A stretch of 64,000 nt of DNA from assembly GCF_003946015.1 (NCBI RefSeq), contig NZ_RHNU01000002.1, positions 1 to 64,000 on the forward strand, in the 5' to 3' direction. The position numbers and the translations under genes were made by a program. The stretch's first letter is position 1; every line of letters starts with the position of its first letter. Shown here in pieces: positions 62,886 to 64,000 of the stretch. Source of the DNA: Companilactobacillus insicii (lineage in GTDB: Bacteria; Bacillota; Bacilli; Lactobacillales; Lactobacillaceae). The notes below the pieces were generated by a model. That model did not search any database. It was given only the letters and a program-made list of their open reading frames with translations, and had not been told where the DNA came from.

Positions 62886-64000
62886 TCAGCTAACTTCAGC
62901 ATCTCTGTTTTTGCTTTTATGATAAATCGATAACATTACGATCCAAAATACAATAGTTACAATCATTGGAATCCTAGTTGCCTTAATGTATAACAACAGT
63001 ACTAATATTGCTAAAAAGAAAATTAAACTAATGTAATTACTAAATGGATATAACGGCATTCTGAATATCTTAATACCACTTGGATTTTGTTTACGAAACT
63101 TCAAATGTGTCCAAATCAAAATCATCCATACGATAATAAAATTAATTGTTGAAACAGTTGAAATCAAACTAAAAACGCTAGATGGCATAAAGAAATTTAA
63201 TGCCACAATCACTAATAACGCTGCAGTTGAAAAAATCAATGCCCAAACAGGAACTCCATTTCTTCCAATCAAATTAAACTTTCTAGGCGCATTGCCCTTC
63301 AAACTCAAACTGTAAAGTGTTCGGCTAGTACTGAATAAACAACTATTAGTTGCTGACAGAGAAGCAGTCAAGACAACAAAGTTCAAAATACCAGCAGCTC
63401 CATTGATGCCTATACCTGAAAACACCTGTACAAATGGACTGGATGTTATGGAAATATTATTCCATGGATAAACACTCATAATTGCTATCATCGAACCAAC
63501 GTAGAACAAGCCGATACGAATAGGTAAACTATTAATCGCCTTAGGTAAATTTATTTCAGGATCAGCGGCTTCACCAGCTGTTAATCCAACCATCTCAATA
63601 CCAACAAAGGCAAATATTACCATTTGAAACGACATTAAGAATCCTTTAAATCCAGTTGGAAAAAAGCCACCTTGATTCACTAAATTAGAAAATGTTGCAT
63701 TACCATTTTCAACTGGTGCACCAAATATTGCCATTCCAAAACCAACGGCTACCAATGCAATAATAGCAATTATTTTAATCATCGAAAATCCAGTTTCCAT
63801 TTCTCCGAATAACTTCACGTTAACAAAGTTCATCGAGAACAAGACTAGCAAAATTACCAACGCCGATAACCATTGTGGTACTCCTGGAAACCAATATCTA
63901 ATATAAATTCCCGAAGCGGTCAAATCAGCCATCGCAACTGTGATCCAACACAACCAATAGGCCCAGCCTGTAACGAATTCAAATCTGTCACCAAGATACA
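62886..64000 (-). CDS. APC-family amino acid permease, N-terminus cut by window edge
   Basis: C-terminal ~370 residues of an AAT-family permease; the frame continues past 64000 (YLGDRFEFVTGWAYWLCW is visible at the edge), so roughly 80-90 N-terminal residues are missing. Closely paralogous over its length to the permease at 61372-62721 (e.g. FVGIEMVGLTAGEAADPEIN; PFVQVFSGIGINGAAGILNF), indicating tandem duplication. Substrate unknown; may share amino acid specificity with its paralogue. Confidence 0.9.
   Translation of the reverse strand, partial: YLGDRFEFVTGWAYWLCWITVAMADLTASGIYIRYWFPGVPQWLSALVILLVLFSMNFVNVKLFGEMETGFSMIKIIAIIALVAVGFGMAIFGAPVENGNATFSNLVNQGGFFPTGFKGFLMSFQMVIFAFVGIEMVGLTAGEAADPEINLPKAINSLPIRIGLFYVGSMIAIMSVYPWNNISITSSPFVQVFSGIGINGAAGILNFVVLTASLSATNSCLFSTSRTLYSLSLKGNAPRKFNLIGRNGVPVWALIFSTAALLVIVALNFFMPSSVFSLISTVSTINFIIVWMILIWTHLKFRKQNPSGIKIFRMPLYPFSNYISLIFFLAILVLLLYIKATRIPMIVTIVFWIVMLSIYHKSKNRDAEVS

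Overview
The window looks like chromosome of a low-GC lactic acid bacterium of the Lactobacillaceae. Pointers are the SLAP cell-wall domains, the KxYKxGKxW-type signal peptide with a sortase tail, the Phe-type D-Ala-D-Ala ligase, a T-box, HrcA/CIRCE control of a small heat-shock protein, mannose-family PTS genes and frequent TTG/GTG starts behind strong Shine-Dalgarno (SD) sites. Base composition and gene content would suit Companilactobacillus or a close relative, but no marker gene here fixes the genus. I see no rRNA, tRNA, CRISPR array, insertion sequence or prophage.

Region by region. 1-6 kb: an LTA-synthase-type enzyme, then a GntR/FadR regulator divergent from a three-gene redox cassette (CrtI-like flavoprotein, PaaE-like reductase, frameshifted PaaD/MIP18-like gene). 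6-9 kb: amidohydrolase and MupG-family operon with a HutC-type regulator and a cre site over the promoter. 9-12.8 kb: Zn/Cd-type P-ATPase with divergent ArsR repressor, then a small membrane protein with a perfect 26-bp operator and a TetR gene. 12.9-14.7 kb: SLAP surface protein with an internal 429-bp duplication. 14.8-18 kb: LysR and a divergent old-yellow-enzyme enoate reductase. 18-31.4 kb: carbohydrate island (GH13 glucosidase, mannose-family PTS, LacI; beta-galactosidase plus APC permease, AraC; alpha-galactosidase). 31.4-36 kb: Ddl, two secreted/surface proteins, and a pseudoknotted structured RNA. 36-44 kb: RNase HI, lipase-like hydrolase, YhgE/Pip protein with an apparent AUC start, zinc peptidase, cardiolipin synthase, YaaA. 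44-53 kb: a Thr/Ile-rich 14-codon ORF, two ABC exporters with regulators, a degenerate EndoIII-like glycosylase. 53-61 kb: MntH and TerC (Mn2+ in and out), AraC, DUF488, the OpuC osmoprotectant transporter, CIRCE-controlled Hsp20. 61-64 kb: two paralogous amino acid permeases separated by a very short T-box leader.

Functional links. Sugar genes are under local LacI/AraC control plus CcpA-type cre sites. The two metal loci (P-ATPase/ArsR; MntH/TerC) handle zinc/cadmium and manganese. Envelope functions (LTA synthase, cardiolipin synthase, YhgE, Ddl, surface proteins) are over-represented. The most novel candidates are the paaDE-like redox cassette without its oxygenase subunits (2.1-6.0 kb), the structured RNA at 36.01-36.16 kb, the Stem-I-less T-box at 62.75-62.87 kb, and the AUC start at 37759. 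All domain and family calls are from reading the sequence, without database searches.
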